From Punica granatum (taxonomy: Eukaryota > Streptophyta > Magnoliopsida > Myrtales > Lythraceae): 64,000 bases of DNA. A program made the translations under genes and the position numbers. The DNA lies in the NCBI RefSeq assembly GCF_007655135.1, contig NC_045128.1:38577885-38641884 (forward strand). The letters run 5' to 3'. Each line of letters starts with the position of its first letter. Position 1 is the stretch's first letter. Under the pieces are notes generated by a model. It was not told where the DNA came from. It was given only the letters and a program-made list of their open reading frames with translations, and ran no database searches. Of the stretch, positions 12,261-23,437 are shown in pieces.

Positions 12261-13503
12261 ATTATATGTGTCGTCGATGCAACATTATGTCTATACATCC
12301 ATGGAATATTTATAAGATTACAAGCATTGGATTTTCCATGGAGAAACGATTGAGAGGCTATCAATTCAAACAAGGCAACTTTCAAGAAGTTCACCAATTA
12401 CAAGTCGGTAAGGCCGTTGCCCGCTAGTTGATGGCGTGCGAATTGATCAGAACTTTCAACTATCACCAATCTGATAACTTATTCACAACTTGTTGTCGGC
12501 TCATGGGGTACTTTGGACAACCCATAAAAGAATCGCCAAAATCTTGAATTATTAAAAAAAATTAAAACCCAAGGCGGGAAAGCTTTTGCTTGCCCGCCAG
12601 CTAAAATTCAAAATCAAATTAAGTCTTCTCTTTCCTTTATTTCTCTCACTTTCCATTCTATCCTTTATCTCTCTCACTTCCCTTCTATCATTTCTCTATA
12701 CTCCTTTCTTTTTATCCGATCAGGTTAAAGGAAAAGGAAAGGAAAGGTCAGCTTCATCGGAGCTACAGTCGTCCGTAGGATAGACACGAGGGTGATGTAC
12801 ACACCACCATCGACACTGAGCATGAGGATACTTGGGACTCGTCCTCATCTGAGGCCCCATCCGTCATGGCCAGCATCGACACCAACACGATGGTCGTCGG
12901 GAAGCCTAGGAAATTGACGGTGGGCAATGATATGGTGGAAAAATTAACGATGTGCAATGGCTCATTCAACCGTCTCTTGGGTCTGTCAAACCACTAACCC
13001 ATGGTCCCAGTCTGGGTCTTTTTATGTTAGATTTCCATGAAAGAAAATTGGAAATTGAGCTTTGTTTGAATTGATTAAGTGCATAAAGGAATATAGGCTT
13101 TGTCTTTTAGCAGCTTTCGATGCATTTGGTCGGAGGGTTTAAAGAGTTTTTTATGGGTATTTTTTCGCAGGTTGTTTCGATTCCTGTGAGCAGCAACCCA
13201 TCATCCCTCAAGAAATCAGTGTTTAAGGTCAAGATTTCTTCACTTCGTTGGGACAAATCTCTTGTTTTGATTGTGGGTTGTCTTGAGTCTTGTCCTTTGA
13301 ATGTCTGCTGCTAATAATCTCACTGTATTTACGGAATGCTCATAATTATGCTTCTCCAATTGATAATGTCAATGGCATTTCAATTTCAACATCTATTTAC
13401 ATGATCTATTTTGCGAACACAACCTCTGTTGTATCTTTTTGGCTACAAGCTTCCTCACTTAGTATATGTGTCTTCATCTCTTTGAAGGATCGAGGAGGAG
13501 GAG

Positions 13504-13710
13504 GATGGAGCCGAACAAGAAGGTTTACAATAAAAACTCTATGATGAGGCAGAGGCTCAAGCAAAAATGGGAGAAGAATATAGAGCCGAACAATGAGCTC
13601 TACAAAAAAAACTTTGAAGGAGGCGGAGGCCCTAAAACATCAGGAAGAACAATTTAGAGAAGAACTACGAGCTCAACAAAGACAAATGCAAGAGGAGACT
13701 ATGGCATGAG
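13504..13710 (+). pseudogene. CACTA-encoded coiled-coil protein, C-terminal remnant
   Basis: In shifting frames it encodes MMRQRLKQKWEKN, NNELYKK, then ALKHQEEQFREELRAQQRQM before a stop near 13,708. Glu/Gln/Arg-rich heptads like these close many plant En/Spm-encoded proteins (Ptta/TNP-like). An internal repeat (GAGCCGAACAAGAAGG / GAGCCGAACAATGAGC) is present. It is frame-broken. Confidence 0.45.
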
Positions 13711-14448
13711 AGAAGGCTCTGGAGGGGATGTTGCTCAAGCTTATCTACTAAGTAATAAGGTCGTGTTGTATGAGTATGACAGCTTTTCTGTTGTTGAACT
13801 TATGACATTTGGTCGGAGATTGTAACATTAGGTTTGATGCAATAGACATAATTATGTGATGTAATTCTTGAGTTTACATGCATATTTGTACTAATTATTT
13901 GTGTTTGATTAAAATAAATTTCACAATAGTATCTTGATAACAAGCTCACAATTTATTGACCAAAAAAGAAATATTGCCAGTCATCTATTAATAAGCTTAC
14001 CACTTGTTGACAGAAAACCCACCATCTGAGTATCGGGTTGCTTCGTTAAGGTGATTCTAGACCGACAAAATCATGGGTCATCCCATGTTGATGTTAGGCG
14101 ATGTCTGCTAAATGTTGGCGTAAGTTATTCGAGGCCAACGTTAGCATGGGTAGTCATAGGGTGGTCATGCCCGATGTTGACCAAACGTCATCGTAGTCTG
14201 GTCTAGGACTACCCATACAAATGTCACCCTAGGTGGTCCTCCACCTACTGGGGGTTGTGGTGACTACTATTATGAGTCAACATACCTATGGCGATGCTTG
14301 TCATGAACGTCGCGATGCCCTATCTCGACCGAACCTTAGGTGACTCATAGTTATGGGTCATCACAAACGTCACGAGATTTTTGACAATGCTTGTAAAGGT
14401 CGCCTAAAGTCCTAAAAAATGTCATCGTAGGCCCTTTTTGTTGTAGTG

Positions 14449-15673
14449 AATATTCTGTTGTGATGTTTACATTTCCATTTCCAACGTCTACAAGTAAAAA
14501 AACCAAGAAAATTTTGAGCATGTTCATCTCTTTTTTTCTTTTTTCTTTTTTTTTTCCTTTTCCCTTTTGGACCTAGTTTTGATTGAACCTACAAGTGCCG
14601 AGAGGAGGGGACATTCGGGGGAGGACGTCGAAGGTCCAGTGGACCCAATCAGAAGCTTCAATTCATTAAAAAAATCAAATCAGCAGATTTACCCTCATAG
14701 ATTCTTTTGTCCCTTCCACCCCCAAAAAAAAAAACAAAGAAAAAAGATCTTTTGTCCCTGCTATGGCTAATTATACCCTTTTATCAATATCAACCTCTTA
14801 ACAATCTCTTGACGAGGAATATTCCAAAAAATCGCCAGCAATAATCCAATAATCGAACCAAAAATCCAATTACTATTGCCATTAGACGCAAAAGCACGTT
14901 ATTGCCATTATGTTCATGATTAGTTGATGGCCACCAATAACATAATATTTAAAAATGGAGAGTTCCAATTATTGTGACAAATTTGACATAAGGAATAAAC
15001 TATTTTTAATAGTAGATTCTATAATGGTAGAATTTTCCATTTTCCAATACATTCTTACATAATATTTTTCTGCTTACGAAAATTGAACACACAAGAATAT
15101 AAGATGATACCGTTTCACTATGCAACTTTATTAAAGAGTTATTTGTATGGCAGTCGCGGATGGATTTTTGGCTTATGAAATTTTCATATTTCATCCATTC
15201 GCACGAAAAGAAAACATTGTATGGCAGTCACGGATGGATTTTTTTTTTAATCCCACCCCCAGCAAAAAAGTTATAAATTGTTACTATATTTTATGTCGAA
15301 ATTGTCATTTTCTTCATTAAATTATCTCTTCAATCTCCTTGACTTTATGATATTATTATTTATGTACCTTCCAGCTTCTCTTGAGTGTTGCTCCCGTGGA
15401 CCGAACTCTTAGATCCCTCCCCTAATTAGAGTGGTAAAAGGGGGGGAAGAAAACATGTTTTTGGAAGGAGATACTGTTTCTAAATCATATATTCGAGGCC
15501 CATTGGGCTAAATCAGTTTCACTTGTTATTAATTAATTAATTGGCCAGGTCCAGAAAAACACTCTTCTCATAGGAAAAGCCCAATTACGTTGATTGAAAA
15601 TTGAATCCTCTTGTTCCGACGATAACCCTTTAGATGATTCTATCTCGTCAGTCAGATGTGATAAAACACCAAA
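14449..15673. other. Spacer between the CACTA and hAT elements
   Basis: It contains poly-T and poly-A tracts and a direct repeat, TGTATGGCAGTC(A/G)CGGATGGATTTTT, at 15,145 and 15,219. No gene recognised. Confidence 0.4.
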
Positions 15674-15681
15674 CATGCTAC
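15674..15681. repeat. Left target-site duplication of the hAT element
   Basis: CATGCTAC, identical to 29918-29925. Eight bases is the hAT target-site length. Confidence 0.92.
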
Positions 15682-15685
15682 TAGG

Positions 15686-15855
15686 GGTGATCGGTTCCGG
15701 GTACCCTGTTTTTTCCACGATACCCGGACCCTACCCTGTAAGGGACCGGTTCCAAGATTTTGGAACCGGACCCTACCCTGTTGAATCCTGGAACCGGAAC
15801 CTACCCGGAACCTGTATTATACCACAGGTTCCGGGTACCCTGTTGGAACCTGTAA
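15686..15855. repeat. Left subterminal repeats of the hAT element
   Basis: Clustered motifs GGTTCCGGGTACCCTG, ACCCGGACCCTACCCTG, GGAACCGG and their inverses fill this end. The same words recur at each right end. Such subterminal arrays are transposase-binding sites in Ac-type elements; binding here is inferred. Confidence 0.7.
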
Positions 15856-16157
15856 ATTTTTTTATCTCGTAAATAAAATAGAAAATATCACACCCATAAT
15901 CAGTAATCACGACAAATATAATATCAACATAAATTTAGATTAATCCACAACAATAAAAAATAATGTCTCATCAATCAATCCATAATACGATCTCACATAA
16001 TAAAATGTAATATTCCCTCACAATACGTCCATAATGGACTAATACGGTCCACGAACTAAAAAATTTATCTATCCAAAAGCAGACAAATCACACTCCCAAT
16101 ATCCTCACTTGATCTCCCACTCGAACGTGCCAAAATTTTGTAATTTAATTCCAGCAC

Positions 16158-16254
16158 TCCAGCATGGTGTGCTTTTATGCTTCCACTGGAGTGGCTTCTT
16201 CACTGGCACTGCCATTCTCATCTTCCTCATCGCTGCAAACCAATAGAAAACTGA
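16158..16254 (-). other. Possible alternative 3' exon of the hAT transposase
   Basis: After an acceptor-like TTGGTTTGCAG, one frame reads SDEEDENGSASEEATPVEA and a stop, an acidic tail like those closing many plant hAT proteins. It could be used by alternative splicing, or it may be a 3' UTR exon. Unproven. Confidence 0.3.
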
Positions 16255-16501
16255 ATGAGACTCGTCCATTCTCAATAAAATCGGACGGGGAACAACAAGT
16301 GTATGGAGAACAAATAGAGCATATCTTGTCTCAGCAAATCTATTGAGCCCAACCCAACCAAGCAAACATAAAAGAAGAAAGAACACTGCAGCCACTGTCA
16401 AGAGCATGACGAACCATCTTGGATGAAAAGATGCACAAATCATTTCTTTGATGGCGATTCATGTTTATTTCGCTAATATTACCTTGTAGTTGCTCCACAC
16501 A

Positions 16502-18653
16502 TTAATCCATCATAATCTCCGTCGTGGTGCCGCTGAGTTCTATAAAAAGAAAATCACATGAAAATAAAAAGTTAAAAGAGCAAGTGAAAAATAGATGAAA
16601 AGAATAACCCCGAAATAAAATTAAAATTACCTTCCTCATACTTTTCTGCATCCTCCAAATATTGCTCGATGGTGATCGGAGTTAGAGAAGAGCGCAACCA
16701 ATCTTGTGCGCATATCAAAGCTTCCACAAATTTTGGAGTGAGCGAGCTACGAAACTGATCAAGAACTCGACCAGATGTGCTGAAAGCCGACTCCGAGGCT
16801 ACTGTGGACACCGGAATGGCTAAGATATCTTTTGCCATAGAACTTAATACCTTATAGGTTGATTTCTTATCATTCCACCATCTCAATACATCAAAAGAAT
16901 CACTTTCCGGCTCGGTAGGACTATCAAGGTATTGCTCCAATTCAGACTTAGATCCCATTTCTTGAATATTTTCATCATCTTCACGCCAACCTTTCACTAG
17001 TTTTTTCGGATTCACAATCTTGGCACAACTACTAGACTCAAGAAGTGAAGGAGTGATAGACTCAGCAGTTGAAGTACAATGTTCACTCACTGAAGAAGAA
17101 TGAATATTCTCATAGAATGAAAAAAGACCCGCCAAGACATCCGTTATATGCTGAATCATCTCTTCTGCTCTACCAGAATCATCACAAATTCTCCGACAAC
17201 AATACTTCAAAAACCTCAATTTATACTGAGGATCCAATACCGCAGCTATCAATACCATCATATTTGTTCGATCCACACTTCCATAGTATTTGTCAAATTT
17301 CTCTCTCATTTTTCTAGCCATAGATCGAAGACCAGGATTTGAATCTCTCGCACACTCAGTCAAAGTAGAAAGCATGCTAACAATTTCAAGAAAGTAACTA
17401 TTAGACGTCACATAGAGACTCCCAGACATTCTCTTGGTAGCTTCATAGAAGTTTCCCAAGAACAAACACATCATAGATGCATTATCCCAATCTTCACTAG
17501 TTGGAACTCCACCATCAAGTTCACTAATAAAAGCAACATCATCATCTTCAAGTCTAATAAAGGCCTATCTAAACTTAAGTGCAGTTTCCAACATCAGATA
17601 AGTAGAATTCCACCGAGTTGAGATATCAAGACAAACAGAGCCCTTATAAGTTATTCCCTCCTCAACAATACACCGCTGAAATAATTGAGCTCTAGCTGGA
17701 GAGCTTCTCACATATTTTACTGCAGCTCGAATTCGATTAATAGAATCACGAATCTCAGTCAACCCATCTTTCACAATCAAATTCAATATGTGAGCTGCAC
17801 ACCTCATATGAAAAAACCTTCCATCTAAGACAAGCACATTCTTCCACTTATCCTTCAAATAATTCACAGCAACATCATTGGAGCTAGCATTATCTACTGT
17901 AATAGACGAAATACAATCTCTAATGCCCCACTCATTGATGCATTTCTCAACCATCTTACCAATCTCCTTACCCGTATGGCTTGGCATAACAACAAAGTTA
18001 ATAACTCTCTTGTGCAACTTCCAATCACCATCAATAAAATGAGCAGTGAGACACAAGTAACTCAAATTCTGAATAGAAGTCCAAATATCCGTAGTGAGAG
18101 CAATCCTTGATTTTAGAGATTTTAACTTATCTTTTAGACTCATTCTCTCACAAATATAGAGCTTCATGCAATCTCTTGCAACTGTAAACCTCGAAATATG
18201 TTTAAACAAAGGCTGCAATGCTGTCACAAAACCCCTAAAACCTTGTTTCTCGACAACAGAAAATGGTTGCTCATCAACAATAACCATTCGAGCTAACACG
18301 TGCCTACAGTATTCTTCATCAAATTTCCAAGTAGTCATTGATTTGACACTTACTCCATCTACTCCAGATTGAGAAAATGATGATATCAACTCTTGCTTTT
18401 TGTCAAGATTTTGGGGATATTTTGAGCAAGTTTTCAAATGTTTCCACATTGATGAAGTACCCCAATCAACACAATAAGCAAGAAGTGAATTGCAGTAATT
18501 ACAAATGGAAACATCCTTTCCATTTTTCTCATCTTTGCCTTTATGAAAATGATCCCAAACCTCGGACCTTGACTTCTTAGAGCCCACTTTGGTCGATGAT
18601 ACCCCGCATGTAGACTCATTATCAGCAGTTGTCTTGTTAGTCGAATTTTCCAT
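16502..18653 (-). pseudogene. hAT transposase (BED-type RICESLEEPER-like), one in-frame nonsense codon
   Basis: The main exon (18653-16631) and a 38-nt last exon (16539-16502, after donor GAAG|GTAATT and acceptor TTATAG) give 686 positions plus stop, the usual hAT size. Order: BED zinc finger at about residues 25-80 (CNYC...HLKTC); LTTDIWTS with the first catalytic Asp; ITVDNASSND with the second Asp; and a C-terminal hAT dimerisation domain (WWNDKK, AIPVSTVASESAFS with the likely catalytic Glu, FRSSLTP). The start ATG directly follows the acceptor TTGCAG, so the apparent upstream extension is intron. The only visible lesion is TAG at 17567-17565, where the homologous residue is expected to be Lys; the frame continues unbroken on both sides. 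Transposases of this kind cut and paste DNA in the nucleus using the element's ends. Confidence 0.9.
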
Positions 18654-20335
18654 CTGCAATAAATTGAATTGAATGGTTAAAAAAATTTTAAAAAAGAAAA
18701 AAAAAGTAATAATTATGCTGTTTGGATTAGTACGATGACCGGAAAATGAATCCTCAAACTTTGTTAGCGACAATGACTTCTCTAATTATCCAATTTCCCA
18801 TCACATTAAACCAATGAATGAAGATGAATGTCATAAACCCGTCTCCCGCCGTACCACCGGACGGTCCCTTGGCCCTTTGTCCTTCAGATCAGCGTCCTGG
18901 GAAGTGCTGATCTAAATCATCTAATAATGCCCCAAAGAATACCCTCAAGATTATCTGAATCTGTTGGCTGAACGGTACAATTTCCCTTTGTTATATAAAA
19001 GGCTATCTCATCCCATTTAATCTAAGCTTTTCATCGCCTAACTTCAACGTTTTACATGATTCTATTGAAATACATAGCAATTGTTTTATCATGTTCGATT
19101 TGATCGCCCTACATTTTTCTTTTGGTATAGGGAAGACTCATAGATCTGATAAAGATAAATGAAAAGCAAAAAAGTATAAGAAATTCCAAGAATAAGATCG
19201 AAAAAGCTTGTATCACAGTACCATAACTTTTCCCCGTCATTTTTACTGATGAATGCTTTTGAGTATGGACCCAAGTACTTCCCTAAACAGCTCTTGGAAT
19301 TTCACACAAATTAATAAACCAAAAATACCATTGATGCAAAATGTAATCTCATTACAATCCATTAGAAGTCCAGGTACTTATACAGAAACAAAAACGCAAG
19401 AGAAGTAGCAAAAAACAGCATAACACTCGACGGTCCCAACCAGGGCAAGTTTCGAACACGAAACACCGAATTATTCAATCCCCAAATCCCCTACACGTGG
19501 ACGCGACAATACTACGGCAAGAACACCAGAAGCTCAGAAACCATGAATCTTGATCTGGTCCTTTCTATATGTTGTTATATGTTGCATCTTGCCAGTTACA
19601 ATCGTCGGAAACTTGATTATACATAATTTCGCATTCTCTATTTTCTTCCAAATTCAGCAGATCAGCGGACACATAAGGAAGATGTTAGACATTTGAACAT
19701 CCTTTTGATCATCATAATTAAGGAACCAAGAACATCTGAGTATTTGACCTAAGTCGAAAGGCCGAGAAACATATAAAGAGCGACAAAACAATTGCCCAAT
19801 TCGCGGTTGAATACAAATATCGATTTTTCAACCCAAAAAGGAACAGAAAAATTCCAGTCGACTGATATATGTCTCTGGTCAGATCTCAGCAGAGGAGTCT
19901 AGAGAGATTCGGAGACGAGATGACGCAAAATCATACCGGTAAAGAGAGATTCAAGGAGAGTCGAAGCCAGAGAGTCGGAGATAAAAGGCGAGCGACGGAG
20001 AGGAACTGTAGGGAGAGGGAGTACAGAGTCGATTTAGGGTTGAAGAGGCTGAGACGAAAGCTGAGCTTTACCTTCTTCTTCCTTCATGTCTTCCCGATCT
20101 GACTGATATTGAGGGTAACTTTACCCTTTTTTTTTTTTTTAAGTAATTACCATCCGGTTCCGGTTCCGGTTTTGGATACCCCATAGACTGGAACCGGAAC
20201 CGGAACCGGATTTCACCGGTTCCTTATTTTGATACCCGGACCCTACCCTATTTTCAATACGAGCTACCCGGACCCTACCCTACCGGGTAGGTTCTGACCG
20301 GTTCCGGGTATACCCGGTATCCGTGCACACCCCTA
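17925..20335 (-). repeat. hAT tandem unit 1, 2411 bp (attached to the full gene)
   Basis: It runs from the GCCCC inside the transposase gene to a right terminus CACCCCTA, which abuts unit 2. It has the longer terminal variant (with TTTTCAATACGAGCT) and the CAA codon where units 2 and 4 have TAA. In this unit the gene continues leftward into the catalytic half. Confidence 0.92.
18654..20335 (-). promoter_or_regulatory. hAT transposase leader and promoter region (unit 1)
   Basis: On the minus strand a TTTTATATAAC box lies near 18,991, and a possible 5' UTR intron runs from GAGG|GTATTC (about 18,944) to TTGCAG before the ATG. Farther out are CT-rich leader-like sequence with AACCCTAAAT and then the terminal repeats. 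The same block recurs in all five units, so each truncated frame has its own potential promoter. A 77-residue plus-strand frame at 19,869-20,102 is antisense to this leader and is probably chance. Confidence 0.5.
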
Positions 20336-21064
20336 GCCCCACTCATTGATGCATTTCTCAACCATCTTACCAATCTCCTTACCCTTATGGCTAGGCATAA
20401 CAACAAAGTTAATAACTCTCTTGTGCAACTTCCAATCACCATCAATAAAATGAGCAGTGAGACACAAGTAACTCAAATTCTGAATAGAAATCCAAATATC
20501 CGTAGTGAGAGCAATCCTTGATTTTAGAGATTTTAACTTATCTTTTAGACTCATTCTCTCACAAATATAGAGCTTCATGCAATCTCTTGCAACTGTAAAC
20601 CTCGAAATATGTTTAAACAAAGGCTGCAATGCTGACACAAAACCCCTAAAACCTTATTTCTCGACAACAGAAAATGGTTGCTCATCAACAATAACCATTC
20701 GAGCTAACACGTGCCTACAGTATTCTTCATCAAATTTCCAAGTAGTCATTGATTTGACACTTACTCCATCTACTCCAGATTGAGAAAATGATGATATCAA
20801 CTCTTGCTTTTTGTCAAGATTTTGGGGATATTTTGAGCAAGTTTTCAAATGTTTCCACATTGATGAAGTACCCCAATCAACATAATAAGCAAGAAGTGAA
20901 TTGCAGTAATTACAAATTGAAACATCCTTTCCATTTTTCTCATCTTTGCCTTTATGAAAATGACCCCAAACCTCGGACCTTGACTTCTTAGAGCCCACTT
21001 TGGTCGATGATACCCCGCATGTAGACTCATTATCAGCAGTTGTCTTGTTAGTCGAATTTTCCAT
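20333..21064 (-). pseudogene. Truncated hAT frame in unit 2, with internal stop
   Basis: It starts at the same MENSTNKT position and carries the BED finger, but a Gln codon has become TAA at 20656-20654, ending the product at 136 residues. The frame otherwise runs on to TAG at the junction with unit 1's terminus. Confidence 0.8.
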
Positions 21065-22708
21065 CTGCAATAAATTGAATTGAATGGTTAAAAAAATTTT
21101 AAAAAAGAAAAAAAAAGTAATAATTATGCTGTTTGGATTAGTACGATGACCGGAAAATGAATCCTCAAACTTTGTTAGCGACAATGACTTCTCTAATTAT
21201 CCAATTTCCCATCACATTAAACCAATGAATGAAGATGAATGTCATAAACCCGTCTCCCGCCGTACCACCGGACGGTCCCTTGGCCCTTTGTCCTTCAGAT
21301 CAGCGTCCTGGGAAGTGCTGATCTAAATCATCTAATAATGCCCCAAAGAACCCTCAAGATTATCTGAATCTGTTGGCTGAACGGTACAATTTCCCTCTGT
21401 TATATAAAAGGCTATCTCATCCCATTTAATCTAAGCTTTTCATCGCCTAACTTCAACGTTTTACATGATTCTATTGAAATACATAGCAATTGTTTTATCA
21501 TGTTCGATTTGATCGCCCTACATTTTTCTTTTGGTATAGGGAAGACTCATAGATCTGATAAAGATAAATGAAAAGCAAAAAAGTATAAGAAATTCCAAGA
21601 ATAAGATCGAAAAAGCTTGTATCACAGTACCATAACTTTTCCCCGTCATTTTTACTGATGAATGCTTTTGAGTATGGACCCAAGTACTTCCCTAAACAGC
21701 TCTTGGAATTTCACACAAATTAATAAACCAAAAATACCATTGATGCAAAATGTAATCTCATTACAATCCATTAGAAGTCCAGGTACTTATACAGAAACAA
21801 AAACGCAAGAGAAGCAGCAAAAAACAGCATAACACTCGACGGTCCCAACCAGGGCAAGTTTCGAACACGAAACACCGAATTATTCAATGCCCAAATCCCC
21901 TACACGTGGACGCGACAATACTACGGCAAGAACACTAGAAGCTCAGAAACCATGAATCTTGATCTGGTCCTTTCTATATGTTGTTATATGTTGCATCTTG
22001 CCAGTTACAATCGTCGGAAACTTGATTATACATAATTTCGCATTCTCTATTTTCTTCCAAATTCAGCAGATCAGCGGACACATAAGGAAGATGTTAGACA
22101 TTTGAACATCCTTTTGATCATCATAATTAAGGAACCAAGAACATCTGAGTATCTGACCTAAGTCGAAAGGCCGAGAAACATATAAAGAGCGACAAAACAA
22201 TTGCCCAATTCGCGGTTGAATACAAATATCGATTTTTCAACCCAAAAAGGAACATAAAAATTCCAGTCGACTGATATATGTCTCTGGTCAGATCTCAGCA
22301 GAGGAGTCTAGAGAGATTCGGAGACGAGATGACGCAAAATCTTACCGGTAAAGAGAGATTCAAGGAGAGTCGAAGCCGGAGAGTCGGAGATAAAAGGCGA
22401 GCGACGGAGAGGAACTGTAGGGAGAGGTAGTACAGAGTCGATTTAGGGTTGAAGAGGCTGAGACGAAAGCTGAGCTTTACCTTCTTCTTCCTTCATGTCT
22501 TCCCGATCTGACTGATATTGAGGGTAACTTTACCCTTTTTTTTTTAAGTAATTACCATCCGGTTCCGGTTCCGGTTTTGGATACCCCATAGACTGGAACC
22601 GGAACCGGAACCGGATTTCACCGGTTCCTTATTTTGATACCCGGACCCTACCCTACCGGGTAGGTTCTGACCGGTTCCGGGTATACCCGGTATCCGTGCA
22701 CACCCCTA
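20336..22708 (-). repeat. hAT tandem unit 2, 2373 bp (B type)
   Basis: A direct copy joined at CCCCTA|GCCCC. B-type markers shared with unit 4 are TAA in the transposase frame, the short terminus lacking about 34 bp, ATGCCCAAAT, and AGAGGTAGTACAG. Confidence 0.92.
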
Positions 22709-23437
22709 GCCCCACTCATTGATGCATTTCTCAACCATCTTACCAATCTCCTTACCCTTATGGCTAGGCATAACAACAAAGTTAATAACTCTCTTGTGCA
22801 ACTTCCAATCACCATCAATAAAATGAGCAGTGAGACACAAGTAACTCAAATTCTGAATAGAAATCCAAATATCCGTAGTGAGAGCAATCCTTGATTTTAG
22901 AGATTTTAACTTATCTTTTAGACTCATTCTCTCACAAATATAGAGCTTCATGCAATCTCTTGCAACTGTAAACCTCGAAATATGTTTAAACAAAGGCTGC
23001 AATGCTGTCACAAAACCCCTAAAACCTTGTTTCTCGACAACAGAAAATGGTTGCTCATCAACAATAACCATTCGAGCTAACACGTGCCTACAGTATTCTT
23101 CATCAAATTTCCAAGTAGTCATTGATTTGACACTTACTCCATCTACTCCAGATTGAGAAAATGATGATATCAACTCTTGCTTTTTGTCAAGATTTTGGGG
23201 ATATTTTGAGCAAGTTTTCAAATGTTTCCACATTGATGAAGTACCCCAATCAACACAATAAGCAAGAAGTGAATTGCAGTAATTACAAATGGAAACATCC
23301 TTTCCATTTTTCTCATCTTTGCCTTTATGAAAATGATCCCAAACCTCGGACCTTGACTTCTTAGAGCCCACTTTGGTCGATGATACCCCGCATGTAGACT
23401 CATTATCAGCAGTTGTCTTGTTAGTCGAATTTTCCAT
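22706..23437 (-). CDS. Truncated transposase: BED finger protein of 243 aa (unit 3)
   Basis: An open frame from MENSTNKT (directly after TTGCAG) to INEWG. It then stops at TAG, which is the first three bases of the neighbouring unit's transposon terminus (22708-22706). It keeps the BED zinc finger (CNYC...HLKTC) and the TTDIW stretch but lacks the second catalytic Asp, the third acidic residue and the dimerisation domain. It should bind DNA but not transpose. Its own promoter block lies upstream. Whether it is expressed is unknown. By analogy with truncated P-element proteins it could repress the element. Confidence 0.65.
   Translation of the reverse strand: MENSTNKTTADNESTCGVSSTKVGSKKSRSEVWDHFHKGKDEKNGKDVSICNYCNSLLAYCVDWGTSSMWKHLKTCSKYPQNLDKKQELISSFSQSGVDGVSVKSMTTWKFDEEYCRHVLARMVIVDEQPFSVVEKQGFRGFVTALQPLFKHISRFTVARDCMKLYICERMSLKDKLKSLKSRIALTTDIWISIQNLSYLCLTAHFIDGDWKLHKRVINFVVMPSHKGKEIGKMVEKCINEWG

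Larger units (their letters stand above)
10921..14448. mobile_element. CACTA (En/Spm) element, internally deleted, 3.5 kb
   Basis: The left end is CACTACAACAAAAAGG and the right end CCTTTTTGTTGTAGTG, a perfect 16-bp inverted repeat with the diagnostic CACTA start. The flanking triplets are ATT on the left and AAT on the right, so the 3-bp target duplication is imperfect. The ends carry many subterminal copies of GTCGCC / GGCGAC, TGACCCATAG-like and ACGTCGCC motifs (10,940-11,360 and 14,030-14,430), as expected for TNPA-binding regions. Inside are remnants of the transposase-associated domain (twice) and of a coiled-coil protein, but no intact transposase. It is non-autonomous. Confidence 0.85.

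Noticed and set aside
18434..18619. 61-67-codon frames repeated in every hAT unit on both strands (for example near 18.4, 19.1, 20.8 and 23.2 kb)
   Set aside because: They lie inside or antisense to the transposase exon or its leader and are repeated only because the unit is repeated.
18654..18773. 40-residue N-terminal extension of the transposase frame (MSLTKFEDS...)
   Set aside because: A TTGCAG splice acceptor directly precedes the ATG of MENSTNKT. The extension is AT-rich, contains an F run and is out of frame in unit 5, so it is intron.
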